From contig OY992538.1 in the NCBI GenBank assembly GCA_963921195.1, positions 4,464,001 to 4,528,000 on the forward strand: 64,000 nt of DNA, written 5' to 3'. Of this stretch, positions 25,401 through 33,661 are shown piece by piece. Below the pieces are notes generated by a model. It saw only the letters and a program-made list of their open reading frames with translations. It did no database searches and was not told where the DNA came from. The stretch is from Pegoplata infirma. Its lineage: Eukaryota > Arthropoda > Insecta > Diptera > Anthomyiidae. The stretch's first letter is position 1. Every line of letters starts with the position of its first letter. The position numbers and the translations under genes are program-made.

Positions 25401-28400
25401 TGATGGTGGTGGTGGCAAAGGAAGTGGGACAGGCTCTTGTTTATTTTTTACTTTTGAACTGACTGGTAGCGGAGGTTCATTTATGTCGTCCGCATCGATG
25501 ATAGGACCAAATTGTAGCGGTATTTCTGTTTCAAAGCGACGCTGTTGTTGCTGCTGTATTTGTGCTACTGTTGGTCTGTTTTGTGCAGGAAATAGGAATG
25601 GATCCTCCGGTAGTATAGTATCGAGACTGGTAGCTGTATTCGAGTTTGATAAAGTGCCACCCTCATCCAAGTCAACCCTTTGGTAAGGTTGATCTTCCTA
25701 CATAAATGTAATACAAATTTGTCTTTATTATTTTATTAAAAAAATATTTTAGTGAACTTTTATGAAGGATGCTTTTAAGATTGTTGTGTTAAGCTTTACT
25801 GTTAATTAATTAATGCTACTGTCTTCCATATTCTACATTTATTTATTAATTGAATTGTTATGAATCTGTGATCAACTGATAACAGATCAATCGACTCTCA
25901 ACATGTTCGAACATTTATTTCATCAGAAATCAGAAAATAGCGTTTAATCTTTTGTTATTGATTGTATTTGGTTTAAAATTGGTTCAGACCTGTTCAATTA
26001 ATTTTCAATTTTATTTACGAATTATATTTACATAATTTCCTCTCTTTACAATCATAGGATTGTATGTTAGCCTATCCCGAAAATGTCCACTTTTTGGAAT
26101 TTCGATTGGTAGTAGCAAACAAATTAAGCGTATTGTAGAGCTGATAATGGGAAAAATAATCCAAACAATTTGCAGTCTGTCTTTTGTCAAAAATAATATT
26201 TTTTGTTTTAACCGCTATTGGTGTCAAAATATATGGAGTAATTTTGGGGTGACCGGACATTACCCCCATAACGGAAATTGGGATTATGACCGAATTCATC
26301 ACGGACATAACCCCCATAATAGTTGTGGGGACTATGGCCGTTTCTAAAACGGTCATAATCCCAATGGGGATTATGTCCGTTCCCTGTTCGGATTACGACC
26401 GAAAATTATTCGGTCATAACCCCCATTCATATTATGGGGACTAAGTCCAAAGAATTTTCGGTCATAATCCCCCTTTTTTGCGGAGAGGGTGGGTTTAATG
26501 CATGGAGTTTATAATTCCTAAGCCCGGCCGAAGGCCAGCTACGAAGATAAACTTTTAAGACAAACAAAAATACAATTTTTGGGGATTATGGCCATTTGTT
26601 ATGTGGTCATTATCCCCATAAATCTGGGAATTATGTCCGTTTTTTTATTGGGATTATGTCTAAATTATTTTCGGTCATAGTCCCCACTACCATTATGGGG
26701 ATTATGACCGAAATGAGTTTGGTCATAATCCCCATAACGGAAATGGGGATTATGTCCGTTGGGATTATGTCATATCACCTTATTTTGGTACACCAGAGCA
26801 TTTTATGAAAAAAATCTAAGTTTTTGGCAATAATGAACCTACAATTTTCATAGTGAGGCGGATGTTACTCAATTAAGTTCAAAGGGTTCTTAAAATCGTC
26901 CATGTTCTTTAAGTACCGTTTTAAGCCGCTTAAAAAAAATCGAAAACAAAATATTTATATTACTAGTTTTTGCAACAAAAATTGCATAAATGGATTAAAC
27001 TTCATCATGCAAATATTTTTCCCTTAGTGTACTCCACATTTAGCAAATTTTGACACCAATTGTGGCCAAACCAAAAATATTATTTTTTGACAAAATTACG
27101 ATTTCGAACTTCAACCGGTTGTAGGGAGGCAATGACAGACTCCATTTTTTTTTTTTTTTAATATTTTTCCTATTATCAGCTCTCAAAAGAGCATCGTATT
27201 TTTGCTATTACCTTAAATTTTATTTTTCGGGACAGGCTATTGTATGCATATCTTAATCTATTTCTGCACGTCATATTTTGCTATGATTGGATTTAATTTT
27301 AATTTTGTCTCTAAAAATGGAATTATGCATCTTTAGATTAATGAACCTGAGTTAAAAAAAAAAAATATTTCATTCTTTGCGGTCCCTATCAACGAAAATA
27401 CCAAATGACCCAATATTGAGGAAATACACCAAAAAATAATAAAATTTTTTTAAATATGGGACTTTTCACATTTAATGGCTCACAGATGAAAAAAATATGC
27501 CGCTCTATTTGTACTGCATTTTAATCTCGTATACTGATCTTTTTTTTTTTTTAATGACCACGATCATCAACTAACCAACAAACCAAATATTAAAACAGAA
27601 CATACTGATTACCCTCGGTAATCCTGTATTAGGGTTTCTATTCGGGAAAAATTTCCCGGGAATTCCCGGGAAATATTTTTCTTAAAATCCCGGGATTTTT
27701 TCTTCGGGAAATTTCGGGAATCCGTCGCTAATTTTTTAATAAAAATATATTTAATTTACACATTTTTAACACAATCTTAAATGATTTAATAAAAATTACA
27801 TTAAAACTTTAAAAGAATTAAAATTTTTAAAGAAAAACTAGTGACGATATGCTTCAGCTTGCATATTATTAAGGCCTAATTATTATTTTCATTTAATCGA
27901 TTGCGTGACAAAATACGGAATCAAACTAAATTTTACTTCAAATGTTGGTTGAAAGTTGGCAAAGGATTTCTTAATCTAAAATTCCAATGATTTCTTTACA
28001 AAATTTAGTTTTTCATATCCAGAACAACAACCTTTATAGTGCTTAAACAAAAATATCGATATTTTAAAAAATATATAACAAACCTGGTTTTCAGTTTAAA
28101 ATTTCATATATGAAGTAAAAGCCTGATATCTATCGGCAGTAAAAAAAAAATATTTTGTAACGAACCTTGGCCGCCGCGAGTTCTATCCCAGCAACCAGGG
28201 ATATACCTTAAACCAATTAATTTCAATAATTCGAAAGTTTAATTAAATATACATATCTTCAAGATTTAATTTTCTTACGGTTGGCGTAGTCAAAATTAGA
28301 AAAATTTTCCAAAAAGTTATTAAAAACGCATTTGAAGCAAAATCGGGTATTTCCAAATACGTCAATGATTTGCTAAAACTATGATAAGGTCCAATATTTC

Positions 28401-31400
28401 TAAAAAAATAGATTTTATGACCTTTCTACGTATATTTTAGAGGTTAGTAAAACTATTTTACAAAAGAATACATCTAAAATGGTTTTAAATTGGAAAATAC
28501 GACCATAATTTGTAATATAACAATTTTTATAGGGTAAAGTTCAAAATTTGTTTTAATTAAAAAATTCCCGGGAATTCCCGGAAATACGATTTTTTTAAAA
28601 CGTTTTCCCGGGAATTGAAAAAGTCCGGGAATTTAGAAACCCTATCCTGTATGCATTTGTTGTTGTCGCAAATATTTCTATTCACGTTATAATACCATAT
28701 TAGGGGGATTAACCATGGCGTCCTAACCATTTAAATGACCTCGAGCTAGAAAATAATGACCTCGAGCTAGAATAAAATAATGACCTCGAGCTAGATTAAA
28801 CCTGCTCAAAATATAATATATTTTTTTTAAGTTTTTGATTTTTTTTTTAATTTTTAATATTATTGCCCAGCAAAATATTTGGTTGCTAAGAATCGGAGTG
28901 GAACAACTTATTCGTCCACATAAACTGTTCTAATAACACAGTGCAACACCCAAAATCGGAATGGGATGAAACCAAAAGCAAATGAATGTTGACATATTCC
29001 ATAACAAACCTCTCAAGGCTTTTTTCTAGTTCAGAGCTAGATTTTGTTTTACAGGCATTTGAAGTTAGTGCACTTTTATTATAATTATAATAATAAATGC
29101 TTGAAAACTGTATCAGTGGCGAATGATTAATATTGTAATTGCCTTTAAATAACAATCATACGCAACCGTGTCCCGTGATTTATATTAATAATTGCCTTTA
29201 AATAACAATCATACGCAACGGTGTACACTGGTTTATTTTAATAATTTGGCTATTCAGTAAATAGGTACTGGACCGTTTGCAGCAAAATTCATACCAGTCA
29301 TAGCTGAAGCAATTTTGAGCTTAAGTTTGGAAACTGGACCCTACATGTCCAATAAGGGCACCACCAGGGGCCTTTTAAGTAGGACATGTTTAGTACACAA
29401 AAACTTTAAATGCTTTAAAATCACCAACTTTAAATGCGTGTAAAATAAAATCTAGCTCTGACCTAAAAAAAAGGCCTTGAGGGTTTTGATATGGAGAACG
29501 TCAGCTTTCATTTGCTTTTGGTTTCATCCCATTCCGATTCCGAAAGTTCGATTTTGTATCACTGTGTAATTGTGCTACACCAATGATTTTGTATAGAGAT
29601 TGTACCGAAAATAACTGGTGCTTGTGAGCATAAAAAGAACATGTTTTTAATTCATTTAATCAGGGCTGTAAGATATGGAGATTTTTTGCCAATTTGGCGA
29701 TGTTTGCGATAATTCTAAACACACGAAGAAAATTTCCATTCCTTTTGAGTAGATTTTTTTAAATTTACCCAATTTATAATAGTTACTATTTTAATTAGAT
29801 TGTACAAAAGATTTTAAAAAAGCACATTGCTAGAATTTGTTCTTAAACTGAAAAACTCTACACCCAAAAAAAACGTGGGTATTCAATACTAAAAATTTAA
29901 CTAATTTTAGTCCAAAAGGACCTAGTGCAGAAATTGGTAACCAATACTAAAATTTTTAACTAATATTAGTCAAATCCAGTAAAAATTACTAATGTTAGTA
30001 CTTTAAAGATACTAAAATTAGTAACGAATTAGTAGATTTTGGTACAATATCACTTACTAAACCTTTTACTGTAGAACTATTTTGAGTGTAAGAAAAGTAC
30101 TGTTTTTAGCTAAAATTAAAGGTTTTGGAGAATTTTTAGCTATATTTTCAAAAAGTACCTACATTTGATCAAATTTTAAAAATCTGTCCGTTTTTCCCTA
30201 CGCTACCGTTTTGAGAACAAAAATACCTACATGTAGGGATTTTTCCCTACTTCTCGAAATTTACAAAAAAGTTAAAATTTTGAGACTTTTTAGTCATAAC
30301 TGTGAATAGGCCTTGTGATACAAAATCGAACTTTCGGAATCGGAATGGGATGAAACCAAAAGCAAATGAAAGCTGACGTTTTCCATAACAAAACCCCCAA
30401 GGCATTTTTTTTAGATCAGAGCTAGATTTTTTTTTACACGCATTTAAAGTTGGTGATTTTAAAGCATTTAAAGTTTTTGTGTACTAAACATGTCCTACTT
30501 TAATGGCCCCTGGTGGTGCCCTTATTGGACATGTAGGGTCCAGTTTCCAAACTTAAGCTCAAAATTACTTCAGCTATGACTGGTATGAATTTTGCTGCAA
30601 TCGGTCCAGTATCTATTTACTGAATAGCCCAATTATTAATATAAACCACTGGACACCGTTGCGTATGATTGTTATTTAAAGGCAATTACAACATTAATCA
30701 TTCGCCACTAATACAGTTTTTAAGCATTTATTATTATAATTATAATAAAAGTGCACTAACTTCAAATGCGTGTAGAAAAAAAATCTAGCTCTGAACTAGA
30801 AAAAAGCCTTGAGGGGTTTGTTATGGAATATGTCAACTTTCATTTGCTTTTGATAAAAAAGTAAAAACTTCAGTGGGTCATAAAATAGAAATCCGAACTG
30901 ACTTTTCAAAACCCTGTGGTGATTTTGTCTATTTGATTATCTACTTCTATCTATGGCATTAAAGCCATTGAGGCTAAATTTGCTTGTTGCACAGTGCAAT
31001 CTAATTTGATATGTCTGGCAATTATATTAATGAATAAAACTTTGGGTCAAACTCGTAAAAGTACTATTAAAAAAGTATGCTAGATTGTTTGTGCAAAAAA
31101 GTAAATATAAAAAATTGAAAAATTGCAATACTGGAAATAATTGGATATTGATAACTGTCAGAGGCAGTTAATAATTTGTCTCAAATCTAAAAAAAAAAAC
31201 TATAAATACATATATTTTTTTTTAAAAATCCTCTGCGTTCAAAAGATAAAAGGATAATACTTAAATACATGCCTTTTACATACAATTCATCCACTGTTTG
31301 ATGTAGCTTTTTTTGACGATGTTATTTTTTGATAAATTTTTTGACCAACAAAAAAACCCTGGCAGCACAGGTTAAAAGGTTAAGTGTATGATTGTTATTG

Positions 31401-31675
31401 TGTGTGTTATTAATGGTAAACAATATAATTGATAACGTGTTAGGTTTGCTTCGGAAATATGTCGAACTATCGCATTCCTGTAACTCTCGTATTGAAAAGC
31501 TTTGTACATGTTAAGAGAAATATACTCATTATGAATTGATTGATTATGATTATCAGACACTGCTGACCTAGTTAAATAATAAGACGACACTTACCCTTGA
31601 TAGTCTATCCTTAATTTTTCCCATGGCATTGCTCAAAGGCTGATTGCCGCTGCCACGATTATCTCGTCCACTCAT
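4122..31675 (-). CDS. Tret1: Facilitated trehalose transporter Tret1, long isoform (7 exons, 843 aa)
   Basis: Sugar porter of the major facilitator superfamily (SLC2-like) that moves trehalose across the plasma membrane, in flies chiefly between fat body, haemolymph and glia. Seven exons join at 31675-31595, 25697-24784, 23332-23182, 7278-7153, 5860-5075, 4664-4379 and 4309-4122; all junctions are GT/AG and phases close to 843 codons, close to my recollection of Drosophila Tret1-1 (857). Residues 1-380 form a polar, Ser/Gln/Glu-rich cytoplasmic extension; the 12-helix core follows. Sugar-porter signatures are present: GRR at about 451-453, PETPR at 559-563, QQFSGIN at 633-639, DRAGRK at 681-686, GFGPIPW at 737-743 and PETQGK at 809-814. 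Start ATG at 31675-31673 gives MSGRDNRG, as in Drosophila. No frameshift or internal stop is seen. Identification rests on remembered family sequence, but the match is extensive. Confidence 0.96.
4379..4664 (-). CDS. Tret1: Tret1 coding exon 6 (TM9-TM11)
   Basis: 286 nt; acceptor TTTTTAG before 4664, donor GTAAGT from 4378, ending phase 1. It encodes helices 9 to 11, including [17 protein letters not shown] and [15 protein letters not shown], signatures of the sugar-porter C-terminal half. Confidence 0.95.
4722..5040 (-). repeat. M repeat filling a Tret1 intron
   Basis: TACCCTCC near 4725 and GGAGGAGGATATA near 5025-5037 bound a degenerate M copy (GCGGTGATCG, CGATATCGGCCAAAATATTAC, GAGCGATATCGGTTCAGCG on the minus strand). 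It makes up about 320 of the 410 bp between exons 6 and 5. It also serves as an uninterrupted reference for the much-interrupted copy at 50960-55545. Confidence 0.65.
5075..5860 (-). CDS. Tret1: Tret1 coding exon 5 (TM2-TM8)
   Basis: 786 nt, 262 codons, phase 0; acceptor TTATTTATAG before 5860, donor AAA|GTAAGT from 5074. It carries the GRRNTI loop, the PETPRWY motif after helix 6, the long central cytoplasmic loop with the [14 protein letters not shown] block, [13 protein letters not shown] in helix 7 and the IDRAGRK loop. All are family hallmarks and intact. Confidence 0.96.
5919..7127. mobile_element. Foldback element DD filling the exon 4-exon 5 intron
   Basis: Terminal inverted repeats of roughly 90 bp: CGAGAAATGTTTTTTTCGCG from 5924 and its complement ending 7122, followed inward on both sides by TTTGGC and GGTGTGGTTAAAATTT / AAATTTTAACCACAT. 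It occupies about 1.2 of the 1.29 kb of intron. A third copy of one arm begins near 63920 at the window end. Confidence 0.75.
7153..7278 (-). CDS. Tret1: Tret1 coding exon 4 (first shared exon, TM1)
   Basis: 126 nt, 42 codons, phase 0 at both ends; acceptor TTTTTTAG before 7278, donor GTAAGT from 7152. It encodes transmembrane helix 1 ([16 protein letters not shown]) and the first extracellular loop with [13 protein letters not shown]. It is the acceptor for both exon 3 (15.9 kb away) and the short-form first exon (91 bp away). Confidence 0.94.
7370..7453 (-). CDS. Tret1: Tret1 alternative first exon of the short isoform
   Basis: 84 nt, 28 codons, ATG at 7453-7451, donor GTTAAT from 7369. 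It replaces exons 1-3 of the long form. The peptide starts [13 protein letters not shown], close to the known Drosophila short-form start. GTTAAT is a weaker donor than the GTAAGT used elsewhere in this gene. Confidence 0.88.
7454..9282. other. Short-isoform upstream DNA / intron, no recognised element
   Basis: AT-rich DNA upstream of the short-form first exon. It must hold that exon's 5' UTR and promoter if the form is expressed. I see no convincing TATA box. A patch rich in GGTACT/ACCGGTAC words at 8760-8880 may be a decayed element end. Confidence 0.4.
9283..9976. mobile_element. MITE with CACACA(G)AAAAAAAT ends
   Basis: CACACAAAAAAATAAAAAATG at the left end and TTATTTTTTTCTGTGTG at the right form an inverted pair. 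The interior is extremely AT-rich and full of ATTAAA words. The target duplication is unclear. Confidence 0.5.
10575..11214. mobile_element. Foldback element with ~57-bp inverted repeats
   Basis: CACCCTACTGGTAAAG, then CGCTGAATTCAATGG and TGCTAGCCGTTTTT at the left; the complement, with few changes, ends GGGTG at 11214. The interior carries several CGCGAAAAA blocks. No target duplication recognised. Confidence 0.7.
11215..12411. other. AT-rich intronic DNA with an M-repeat terminus
   Basis: A short ATTTCTTAA inverted pair near 11240-11300 and a reversed M terminus (GAGAGTGTTAAATTCGG at about 11669) are the only recognised structures. No supported gene. Confidence 0.4.
12412..13725. mobile_element. 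CACTCAAAA-type MITE family B, first unit of a head-to-tail dimer
   Basis: Starts CACTCAAAAAAATAAC after TA (12410-12411) and ends TTTTTTGAGTG. The interior is dense in TTTACCATTTTTTTTGCTAA-type words. It abuts the second unit directly, with no TA between. It contains a histone-H1-like block at 13083-13376 and a more decayed one near 12677-12795. Confidence 0.85.
13083..13376 (+). pseudogene. Histone H1-like 5' gene fragment captured in MITE B (copy 1)
   Basis: From 13223 the + strand reads [20 protein letters not shown], then an Ala/Lys-rich run to KPKKPSNN. After a frameshift near 13316 it continues [19 protein letters not shown]. This resembles a linker histone: a Lys/Ala/Pro-rich N-terminus, then the start of the winged-helix domain (typically TSEMV-AAI-TLKERGGSS). 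The preceding ~140 bp resembles a 5' leader and is shared with the C elements. It is truncated after about 50 codons and cannot be functional. The H1 identity is inferred from memory of the family. Confidence 0.5.
13726..15041. mobile_element. MITE family B, second unit of the dimer
   Basis: Near-identical to 12412-13725: I see one C/T change (near 12470) and two single-base length differences. It ends GAGTG followed by TA (15042-15043). The dimer as a whole is therefore flanked by TA, while its inner junction reads GAGTGCACTC. Confidence 0.85.
14398..14691 (+). pseudogene. Histone H1-like fragment in MITE B (copy 2)
   Basis: Same block as 13083-13376, carried by the second unit of the dimer, with the same frameshift. 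The identical damage shows the decay predates the tandem duplication. Confidence 0.5.
15395..15466 (+). repeat. M repeat, left part, interrupted by the 2.9-kb palindrome
   Basis: TTATTCCGTGTGTAACGCAT and CGAAATATCGTTCGAG match the M copy at 50990-51035. The repeat resumes at 18324 with GATCGATTCTAAGACATTCT, as in the 51065-51090 region. Confidence 0.7.
15579..16095. mobile_element. hAT-like MITE K (TAGAGTCCGACC ends, 8-bp TSD)
   Basis: Ends TAGAGTCCGACC / GGTCGGACTCTA; exact 8-bp duplication GTTAATTG at 15571-15578 and 16096-16103. The interior near the ends repeats GGTTTCGGCCGAATA words. The opposite arm of J carries the unoccupied site with a single GTTAATTG, confirming the borders. Confidence 0.88.
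17579..18270. mobile_element. CACTCAAAA-type MITE A1
   Basis: CACTCAAAATAATTACTCTG to CAGAGTGATTATTTTGAGTG, TA on both sides. The opposite arm of J shows the empty site AAAATATAGAGCAG. The interior is rich in CTGTAAAATTAC and ACAGAGTTTT words plus a non-repetitive core (about 17885-18070) shared with A3. Confidence 0.88.
18324..18735 (+). repeat. M repeat, right part
   Basis: Continuation of the M copy split by element J: AAGACATTCTATGAATGTCC, GTCTAATGGTCCTAGGCAGG and ATCGGACCAGGGG blocks as at 1980-2070, ending in a decayed 3' part. Confidence 0.65.
19038..19504. mobile_element. MITE of family D (degenerate, reversed)
   Basis: Read in reverse it matches 57359-57894: TACACAAAAAAA, then AGAAAAAGTCTCGTAATCCC and TTTTACCAAC. 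Interior words are ACAAG and TTTACAAG. The left end is decayed. Confidence 0.55.
20241..21393. mobile_element. hAT-like element AA (CAGCGGTTACCAACC ends, 8-bp TSD)
   Basis: Ends CAGCGGTTACCAACCT / AGGTTGGTAACCGCTG with an exact 8-bp duplication GTATAGAT (20233-20240, 21394-21401). Both subterminal regions carry CGCGTACCCC words. The CAGNGGTT ends are typical of hAT elements. No transposase is readable. Part of the interior (about 20935-21310) is a different dispersed repeat also seen at 63230-63530. Confidence 0.88.
21830..22235. repeat. Dispersed GACCC-rich repeat HH
   Basis: Unusually GC-rich patches (GGGGTCTCAAGACCCC; GACCCAACGGGGTCTCG) within a block that recurs, reversed and diverged, inside MITE E at 61790-62200. 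Shared words include TTTTTGAGATACG and TCCGTTTCG in reverse. Confidence 0.6.
22243..22620. repeat. Q-family element, truncated copy
   Basis: Contains AATGGGATGAAACCAAAAGC and AACCCTCAAGGC as in the copies at 28937-29566 and 30312-30855. It breaks off where the GGGGATTATG minisatellite (22625) starts. Confidence 0.65.
22625..22830. repeat. Palindromic minisatellite S, short array
   Basis: Irregular copies of CCCCATAAT and ATTATGACC in alternating orientation. Same unit as at 26245-26490 and 26578-26775. Confidence 0.6.
23182..23332 (-). CDS. Tret1: Tret1 coding exon 3
   Basis: 151 nt; acceptor AATTTCAG before 23332 and donor CAG|GTAAAT from 23181. Together with the AG carried over from exon 2 it gives 51 codons containing [18 protein letters not shown] and then the highly conserved [19 protein letters not shown] block. 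It ends just before transmembrane helix 1. Its short size and both splice sites are supported by phase closure with exon 2. Confidence 0.93.
23381..24765. mobile_element. Foldback element P2 filling the exon 2-exon 3 intron
   Basis: GAGGCATTCCACACCAAAT at 23384 and ATTTGGTGTATAATACCTC at the right end, with long inverted arms (TCTATGGATAGCC, AACTAAGAAAATTGCG and the complements). It takes up all but about 66 bp of the 1,451-bp intron. A second, smaller insertion with AGTAAAGA/TCTTTACT words sits near its centre (about 23930-24275). Confidence 0.78.
24784..25697 (-). CDS. Tret1: Tret1 coding exon 2 (N-terminal regulatory tail)
   Basis: 914 nt; acceptor TTTATGTAG before 25697, donor GTATGT from 24783, ending phase 2. 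It encodes residues 28 to 331 plus two bases of 332. Contents are a conserved [16 protein letters not shown] block, a Gln run, a proline run, then four FQ-x-basic-x-x-Ser repeats (Ser189, 218, 254, 326) separated by acidic serine clusters such as [11 protein letters not shown] and SSSEEEF. No membrane segment; the tail is probably cytoplasmic and disordered. The upstream TTG in this frame is not a start, because the acceptor and exon 1 join in frame. Confidence 0.95.
26245..26490. repeat. Palindromic minisatellite S (GGGGATTATGACC arrays)
   Basis: Alternating GGGATTATGACCG and CGGTCATAATCCC units of about 30-45 bp, with AT-rich spacers such as AAATTATT. GC-rich for this window. It lies in intron 1 of Tret1 long form. 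Confidence 0.7.
26578..26775. repeat. Palindromic minisatellite S, second block
   Basis: Same unit, separated from the first block by about 90 bp of unrelated sequence that contains a GGCCGAAGGCC palindrome. Confidence 0.68.
27630..28644. mobile_element. hAT-like element T1 (TAGGGTTTCTA ends, 8-bp TSD)
   Basis: TAGGGTTTCTATTCGGGA at the left and GGGAATTTAGAAACCCTA at the right; exact 8-bp duplication TCCTGTAT (27622-27629, 28645-28652). Subterminal CCCGGGAATTCCCGGGA palindromes occur at both ends. The right 170 bp recur as a fragment at 43655-43826. No transposase. Confidence 0.88.
28736..28795. repeat. Three copies of a 15-bp unit TGACCTCGAGCTAGA
   Basis: Exact copies at 28736-28750, 28757-28771 and 28781-28795, with AT-rich spacers of 6-9 bp. 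Function unknown. Confidence 0.8.
28937..29566. mobile_element. Q-family foldback element
   Basis: Ends CACAGTGCAAC and GTATCACTGTG, then inverted GGAATGGGATGAAACC / GGTTTCATCCCATTCC. The interior has AGGGCACCACCAGGGGCC. No clean target duplication. Confidence 0.68.
29861..30088. mobile_element. Small CACTCAAAA-type MITE X
   Basis: CACCCAAAAAAAACGTG to ACTATTTTGAGTG, TA on both sides (29859-29860, 30089-30090). The interior is nearly all ACTAAT/ATTAGT words. Confidence 0.72.
30312..30855. mobile_element. Q-family element, reversed copy
   Basis: Reverse-orientation relative of 28937-29566 starting GTGATACAAAATCG. It lacks the outermost right end (the match stops at CATTTGCTTTTG). Confidence 0.65.
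31595..31675 (-). CDS. Tret1: Tret1 coding exon 1 (long isoform start)
   Basis: Exactly 27 codons from ATG at 31675 to AGG|GTAAGT (donor G at 31594), phase 0. It encodes a hydrophilic start ([19 protein letters not shown]) that matches the known long-form N-terminus. The A-rich stretch just before the ATG, then about 100 nt of mixed sequence (31676-31790), looks like 5' UTR. The transcription start is not certain. Confidence 0.93.
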
Positions 31676-32206
31676 TTTTTGTTTTTATTTCGATTTGCCT
31701 TTGATTGGAATTCAAATACAATCGGATTTAATTGTTGCTTCTTCACTTCACTTGGTCGTAGATTTATTTTGTTTGTTGATTTTTTTTAAACACACAGAGA
31801 AAAAACAACCACTGAATTGTTTTGGTACATAAAACTCTCATTAAATATATGAAAGGTTGTTGTCTCAGCTAAAGGGAAATGAAAAAAATAAAAGAGAAAT
31901 ACTGTGAAATAAGAGATTGAAAATAATATGATATAATTGCTTCGCGCAAACAAAAAATCTCTTCTTTTTTTTAATACAGTGTCGGTCAAAATAAATAAAA
32001 CAAATTAACCATTATTATTAAAACGTCTTCAAAATCAGTTTAAAAATGGTATTGAGTGGGTGTTTTATATTTAAAAAAAAAATGTTTTTAATTAGTTATG
32101 GGTAGATAATACTTGCTTTTTTAGCAAGTTCATCGACCTGCACTTCGACGAAGGGGATTTGAAAATGCGATTTTTTTTGGACCGTCCCTTTTTGAGGGCG
32201 TGATTA

Positions 32207-32639
32207 CACAGACAAAACGAATTGTTATATTAATCACCATATTTGTGAATACAATAAATTTTTTCACTGAAAGTGCTCCTATACGGAAATTTGTAATATC
32301 AACAAACGTTTGTAAATTTTGATTGTGGAAAAAATAATTTTGTTTTTTTCAACAAAAAAATTCAACAAACGCAAACACAATTTGCTGATCTGACAAAAGT
32401 AAAAAACCTTTATTTTTTTTTCAACAAATAAATTCAACAAATTTATCTGAAAAATTAAATTTTTTTTCAACAGAGAAATTAAACAAACGCTATTAGTTGA
32501 CATGAAAAAAGAATTTTGAAATAAAATTACTTGACTGAGTTTGTTGCTGCCGTTTTTTCTAAATGTTTTGTTGATATCATGTTTGGTTGATTTACAATTG
32601 ATGTTTGTTGATATAAATTTGACGATTTTATTTTCTGTG
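32207..32639. mobile_element. MITE with CACAGACAAAA / TTTTCTGTG ends
   Basis: TA-flanked (32205-32206, 32640-32641). The interior repeats TTCAACAAA and TTTGTTGA words in both orientations. It is inserted in a dispersed repeat (TTCATCGACCTGCACTT) also present at 33740-33825. Confidence 0.6.
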
Positions 32640-32763
32640 TATAGAAAATTATAAAAGATTTATTTTATTAAGAATTAACATATAATTACAAATCATATAC
32701 TAATTTTACCTAACCGAGAACTGGTAGCAATGACCTTCGTCTCGTTGTAGCGAAACTAACCAA

Positions 32764-32838
32764 GGCCTCTGGTGGGAATCGAACCCATGACCTCCAGACT
32801 CATAGGCTAGCACGCTACCAACTAGCCTACTGGGCGCC
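32764..32838 (-). other. tRNA-like sequence (minus strand)
   Basis: On the minus strand: GTAGGCTAGTTGGTAGCG (A-box-like) and GGTTCGATTCCCAC (B-box), with a 4-bp-paired T arm. The acceptor and anticodon stems are imperfect, so it is more likely a tRNA-derived relic than a gene. Confidence 0.4.
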
Positions 32839-32889
32839 TATATAAAAAATAATGATAACATTGTATTATTTGTGTGTAAATTTGTAAAC

Positions 32890-33661
32890 ATATCGTCAGC
32901 TTATTATTGTTTTGCTCCATACGCCAACAACTCGGTTTCGAGAAAAACGATAAAATAGGTTTACCACAAATTTTCTCGAAAAGCAATCGATGGATTTTGT
33001 TTTAATGTTTACCATTTGTTGCTACATATATTGTAAACAAAGTTTTCAGTTTTCAGACTTTTACATACAATACATCAAAAGATTTTAAACTTTTAAGAAA
33101 ATAAGATTTTATGGTATTATGCTCCATATCCAATTTTGCTTACACATTTGGGACTTTTGTGTGACATGGAGCAAATGAGTTCTCAGTGCCAAACAAAACA
33201 ACAATGAAACAAAAAGAGCTAGATCGATAAAACTGGGTATTTAGAACACTTATATAGTCAGGTTGCATGGTATTAAAAATGGGGATGATCGGTCAATGGA
33301 CACGCCTACCTCCCACACAACCTAAATGGCAAATGTGACATTACTTGAAATGTTTAGAAGTTACGGTATTGAAATTTGGTACGTAGAATAGTACCAACAT
33401 AATTAATCTTCATTCCAAAAATGTTCAAGATCCGTTAATTTTTAAATAATCTAGAGCCTTTTCTATAACGCAAATTTTCAAAAAACTTCAAAATGGTGTG
33501 TTTTTTCTTATGAAATGCTGGATATCTCAAATTTGAAAAGAGGTTTTAAAAAACGGACTTCGGAATAAGAAAGAGGATATTTATAATATATATATTCAAC
33601 TCCTAACTCATTTTTTTCAAAAATGGCGTATGGAGCAAAACAATAATAAGGCGACGATATA
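32890..33661. mobile_element. Foldback element FF
   Basis: ATCGTCAGCTTATTATTG followed by TTTTGCTCCATACGCCA, and its complement ending GCGACGAT near 33659: arms of about 38 bp. The interior repeats ATGGAGCAAA words. Confidence 0.65.
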
